Shown here one piece after another: positions 6,941 to 9,045 of a DNA stretch of 9,045 bases. The notes beneath the pieces were generated by a model. It did no database searches. It saw only the letters and a program-made list of their open reading frames with translations, and was not told the DNA's origin. Position 1 is the stretch's first letter, and each line of letters starts with the position of its first letter. The stretch lies in assembly GCA_947258805.1 (NCBI GenBank), contig CAMYJV010000124.1:1-9045 (forward strand), given 5' to 3'. Source of the stretch: an uncultured Gammaproteobacteria bacterium (GTDB taxonomy: Bacteria; Pseudomonadota; Gammaproteobacteria; GCA-2729495). The position numbers and the translations under genes were made by a program.

Positions 6941-7159
6941 TTCATGCTCCTGCTAGACTTGGCAGCCGCTTCCGCAAAAGCCTGGCGGACTGAGCGGATT
7001 GGGACAGGGCCGCAGCCTGCAACCTGATGGCCAGATTACCAATGTGCGGAACCCCGGGGGCGTTGCGGAATAGGTAGTTTCCGCAAGGGCGCTTCAAGTC
7101 CCCGATGGCGGTGATAATTTGGCGATGCCCGGCCCGACGCGGCGCTTCGACGGTACGTG
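6941..7159. promoter_or_regulatory. Divergent control region between the heat-shock and Trp-rich genes
   Basis: This 219-bp non-coding stretch must hold promoters for both flanking genes. The octamer TTGCGGAA/TTCCGCAA occurs exactly at 6970-6977, 7063-7070 and 7079-7086, with a 7-of-8 copy at 7044-7051. The copies at 7044 and 7063 are in the same orientation, 19 bp apart. For the plus strand, GATAAT at 7113-7118 matches five of six -10 bases and would give a leader of about 35 bases to the ATG at 7160, but no good -35 lies upstream. For the minus strand, TTGAAG (7097-7092) is a fair -35, and the spacer of the inverted repeat falls where its -10 would be (CCTATT, weak). Only the repeats are directly seen; promoter calls are tentative. 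Confidence 0.5.
7063..7086. repeat. Perfect 8-8-8 inverted repeat, candidate operator
   Basis: TTGCGGAA (7063-7070), eight-base spacer (7071-7078), TTCCGCAA (7079-7086). The layout of two perfect arms about one and a half helical turns apart is that of a dimeric regulator site. It recalls the size of the HrcA/CIRCE element (nine-base arms, nine-base spacer) but the sequence is unrelated. It lies 123 bp upstream of the heat-shock start and 73 bp upstream of the Trp-rich start. Confidence 0.6.
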
Positions 7160-7375
7160 ATGAACCCCGTTAATCCCAAGAAGCTACTCCAGAGCAAATG
7201 GACGGCGGTTTGTCCGCGGAACCGGGAGAAGCATTTTCTGGTCAGCGCGGTGCATCACGACGACGCCGGCGTTCTACAGACCTGCGTCCTGGAGGCTGTA
7301 CACAGCCACCGGGAGATGGAGGTCGACTGGCGTGATTTGAAGAACGTCGAGCGTTGGCGGATGGGCTGGCAATAA
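7160..7375 (+). CDS. TIGR02450-family Trp-rich protein (DUF2389-like)
   Basis: A 71-residue protein, predicted cytosolic, with no assigned function. It matches the small Trp-rich family across its full length: MNPVNPKKLLQSKWTAV at the N-terminus, NREKHFLV (about 21-28), CVLEAVHSHREMEVDWRDLK (about 42-61), and a terminal RWRMGWQ. The conserved Trp residues are W14, W57, W66 and W70. The ATG at 7160 was chosen because MNPxNPKKLL is the family N-terminus; the GTG immediately before it adds only one residue. There is no strong ribosome site. The gene stands alone on the plus strand, with the periplasmic binding-protein gene 146 bp downstream. Nothing in the sequence indicates a partner. Confidence 0.9.
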   Translation: MNPVNPKKLLQSKWTAVCPRNREKHFLVSAVHHDDAGVLQTCVLEAVHSHREMEVDWRDLKNVERWRMGWQ

Positions 7376-7521
7376 TCGCGCCGGTGAACGGCGGCCGCCT
7401 GCAGTCACCGTTGAATGGTTTGCGCGGTGCGGTCAGCCGGGACGCGGCGTTACCCGACCTGCAACGAGTGTTAGGATCCCTGTTCCTTAGCGCCAGCTGA
7501 TGGAAAGAACGACGGCCCGCC

Positions 7522-8382
7522 ATGACCAGATACCCGCTTGCCCTGACGCTACTATTTGTCCTGCTGACACCTGCCCTTGCCCAGCAGCCTACCGGCACCC
7601 TGGCCAAGGTGGCGGAGAGCCAGCGCTTCGTGATTGGCTATGTGCCCGACACGCCGCCACTGTCATTCCGTGATAAATCCGGCCTGCCCGTTGGCTATTC
7701 CATCGAGCTTTGCAAGGTGATCGCCGCGGCCGTGAAGCTGCGTTTGGGTCTGGACGAACTGACGATTGACTACGTGCCAATTACGACCGCCGAACGCATG
7801 CCTTCGGTCGTCAGCGGCAAGATCGACATCGAGTGTGGCGCGGCTACCATCACGCTGGCCAGGCGAGAGCGGGTGGATTTCACTCTGATGACGCTCATTA
7901 CCGGTGCGTCGTCGCTGTCGCTGGCAAAAACAGCCATTAACACTAACGCTGACCTTAACGGTAAAAAAATTGCAGTAATTGCCGATACCACCACCGAAAC
8001 GGCGTTGAAAAACTTCCTTGACAGCAACGACTTCAAGGCCAGGCTGGTCACCGTCGACACGCACGAGAGCGGCCTGACAGCGCTTGACCAGGGCAAGGTT
8101 GATGCCTACGTGTCAGACCAGGCTATTCTCACCGGGCATGTAATCGAAGCAGCCGATCCAGCCAACTATCGACTGGCGCCGGACGTATTTTCCTTTGAGC
8201 CTCACGGCTTCATGGTGCGCAAGGACGATTCGGAATTTCGCCTGGTGGCAGACCGGGCCCTCGCCGGTGTGTTCCGCTCGCAGCGCATCCAGCGCCTGTA
8301 TCACCAGTGGTTTGGCCGCTACGGCATTCCGCAGTCGCGTGTCCAGAAGGCGATGTACCAGTTCCAAGCGCTTGCCGATTAG
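7522..8382 (+). CDS. Orphan periplasmic amino-acid-type substrate-binding protein (SBP_bac_3)
   Basis: A 286-residue precursor. Residues 1-20 are a Sec signal peptide ending in a clear AxA cleavage site (ALA, then QQ). The mature part is a family 3 solute-binding protein similar to glutamate/aspartate-type receptors: GTLAKVAESQRFVIGYVPDTPPLSF, GLPVGYSIELCKVIAAAV, YVPITTAERMPSVVSGKIDIECGAATITLARRERVDFT, the second lobe from about 145 (LNGKKIAVIADTT), GKVDAYVSDQAIL (191-203), and the family ending YHQWFGRYGIP. Such proteins bind a polar amino acid and deliver it to an ABC permease. No permease or ATPase gene lies nearby, so it either uses a distant transporter or is a sensor-type binding protein. 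The ATG at 7522 is set by the signal peptide; the ribosome site is weak. The ligand cannot be named from sequence alone. A hairpin terminator follows directly. Confidence 0.92.
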   Translation: MTRYPLALTLLFVLLTPALAQQPTGTLAKVAESQRFVIGYVPDTPPLSFRDKSGLPVGYSIELCKVIAAAVKLRLGLDELTIDYVPITTAERMPSVVSGKIDIECGAATITLARRERVDFTLMTLITGASSLSLAKTAINTNADLNGKKIAVIADTTTETALKNFLDSNDFKARLVTVDTHESGLTALDQGKVDAYVSDQAILTGHVIEAADPANYRLAPDVFSFEPHGFMVRKDDSEFRLVADRALAGVFRSQRIQRLYHQWFGRYGIPQSRVQKAMYQFQALAD

Positions 8383-8406
8383 AGGCTGCCGCGGTCACAG
8401 CCTTTT
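8383..8406 (+). terminator. Intrinsic terminator of the binding-protein gene
   Basis: AGGCTG (8383-8388) and CAGCCT (8398-8403) form a perfect 6-bp stem around a nine-base loop, followed by a short run of T (8403-8406). The stem begins at the base immediately after the stop codon. The T run is short, so efficiency may be moderate. Two further palindromes follow (ATAGCG/CGCTAT at 8408-8421 and GCGCA/TGCGC at 8422-8432) in the 56-bp gap before the convergent DUF4197 gene; neither has a T run on the minus strand. Confidence 0.6.
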
Positions 8407-8438
8407 GATAGCGTGCGCTATGCGCATTGCGCGCTGAC

Positions 8439-9045
8439 TTAGCGGGCTCCGAATACCTGTTGCAGGAGTGCGGTGGTGCGCTCCACCGGATCGTTGCGAA
8501 TCGCGGCCTCTTCTTTTGCCAGGTACAGGAAGATGCCATCGAGGCCTTTGCCAACCACATAGGTCGTCAGGTCAGCATCGACCTCGGGTACAAAGGGCAG
8601 AGCGTTGTACTGGCTCATGACGGTGTCGTAGGTGGCGACCGCACCGACCTGGGCCAGGCTGTCGTCCACAACCGGTTGCATGGCTGCGCTCAGCGGTTCC
8701 GACATCTGTCCGCGCAGGTACTGGGTGGCGGCGTCGTCCGGACCCTTGTAGATGGCCATCACGTCGTCCAGGGTCAGGGCGCGAATCGCATCCAGGAACA
8801 GCGCCTTGGCCTTGGGAGTAGCGACTTCCGCCGCCCGGTTGAGTTCGAGCTCAAGATTATCCAGCGTCCCGGCCATGCCGATCTTCGACAGGGCTGATTG
8901 CACGCTTGTCAGGCTGTCGGGCAACGGAATACGAATCAGCGGATCCCCGCTGAACCCGTCCGGGCGGCCGAGCGTATCAACGACGCGCACAGTGCCGACC
9001 TCCAGGGCTTCCTTCAGCCCGGCACCGATCTGGCTGGTGGTCAAC
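8439..9045 (-). CDS. DUF4197 protein (N-terminus beyond the right edge)
   Basis: About 201 residues are visible and match the DUF4197 family almost to its end: the ISAGLKEAL-like QIGAGLKEALEVGT, IPLPDSL, LELELNRAAE (about 64-73), PKAKALFLDAI, TLDDVMAIYKGPDDAATQYL (91-110), MQPVVDDSL, ALPFVPEVDADLT, and GLDGIFLYLAKEEAAIRNDP near the C-terminus. Function is unknown; members usually have an N-terminal signal peptide and are predicted periplasmic or envelope-associated. The frame is open at the edge and its first in-window codon is a TTG (Leu), within conserved sequence, so the true start and any signal peptide lie outside. It is convergent with the binding-protein gene. Confidence 0.9.
   Translation of the reverse strand, partial: LTTSQIGAGLKEALEVGTVRVVDTLGRPDGFSGDPLIRIPLPDSLTSVQSALSKIGMAGTLDNLELELNRAAEVATPKAKALFLDAIRALTLDDVMAIYKGPDDAATQYLRGQMSEPLSAAMQPVVDDSLAQVGAVATYDTVMSQYNALPFVPEVDADLTTYVVGKGLDGIFLYLAKEEAAIRNDPVERTTALLQQVFGAR

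Noticed and set aside
7066..7098. Possible sigma32 heat-shock promoter (CTTGAA on the minus strand at 7098-7093) upstream of the Hsp20 gene
   Set aside because: The -35-like hexamer is perfect, but nothing resembling CCCCATNT lies at the required 13-15 base spacing.
7450..7477. Possible promoter TTACCC-N16-TAGGAT before the binding-protein gene
   Set aside because: Only three of six and four of six consensus matches with short spacing; not distinguishable from chance.
7963..7969. Run of seven A inside the binding-protein gene as a programmed frameshift site
   Set aside because: The reading phase (GGT AAA AAA ATT) does not form the canonical slippery heptamer, and the protein continues normally in the original frame.

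Overview
The window is GC-rich, densely coding bacterial DNA with ten protein genes (two cut by the window edges) and no intergenic gap longer than about 220 bases. No RNA gene, insertion sequence, CRISPR array, integrase or phage gene was seen. The gene mix suggests a gammaproteobacterium, probably aerobic and perhaps marine or environmental: a Tat-exported high-potential iron-sulfur protein (HiPIP), a DUF4197 protein, a TIGR02450-type Trp-rich protein, a DUF2934-Hsp20 protein, and a CoA-transferase/thioesterase fusion. This placement is inference from family distribution, not a marker-gene result.

Layout. (1) 1-3170, minus strand: a 774-residue acetyl-CoA hydrolase/transferase-type protein with a C-terminal hotdog thioesterase domain, followed 42 bp downstream by an aldo/keto reductase that runs off the left edge. 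They probably form an acyl-CoA/carbonyl metabolism operon. (2) 3294-4421, plus strand: a probable exported lipoprotein of the royal-jelly/yellow (SMP-30-like beta-propeller) family, divergent from region 1. (3) 4505-5409, minus strand: a Tat-type, probably lipid-anchored HiPIP overlapping a cysteine-cluster (YkgJ-like) protein by 28 bp, with a recognisable sigma70-like promoter. (4) 5563-6940, minus strand: a small heat-shock protein with an N-terminal DUF2934 segment, followed 37 bp downstream by an unnamed multi-spanning membrane protein. (5) 6941-7159: a divergent control region with a repeated octamer, including a perfect 8-8-8 inverted repeat. (6) 7160-8382, plus strand: a short Trp-rich protein and an orphan periplasmic amino-acid-binding protein ending in a terminator hairpin. 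(7) 8439-9045, minus strand: a DUF4197 protein cut by the right edge.

Most genes are conserved chromosomal housekeeping or accessory types. I see no multi-gene defence, secretion or biosynthetic system. The points most worth a second look are the apparent loss of the usual catalytic Glu in the CoA-transferase half of the fusion, the lipoprotein HiPIP overlapping a metal-cluster-type protein, the polybasic insert and missing IXI tail of the small heat-shock protein, and the octamer cluster upstream of that gene.
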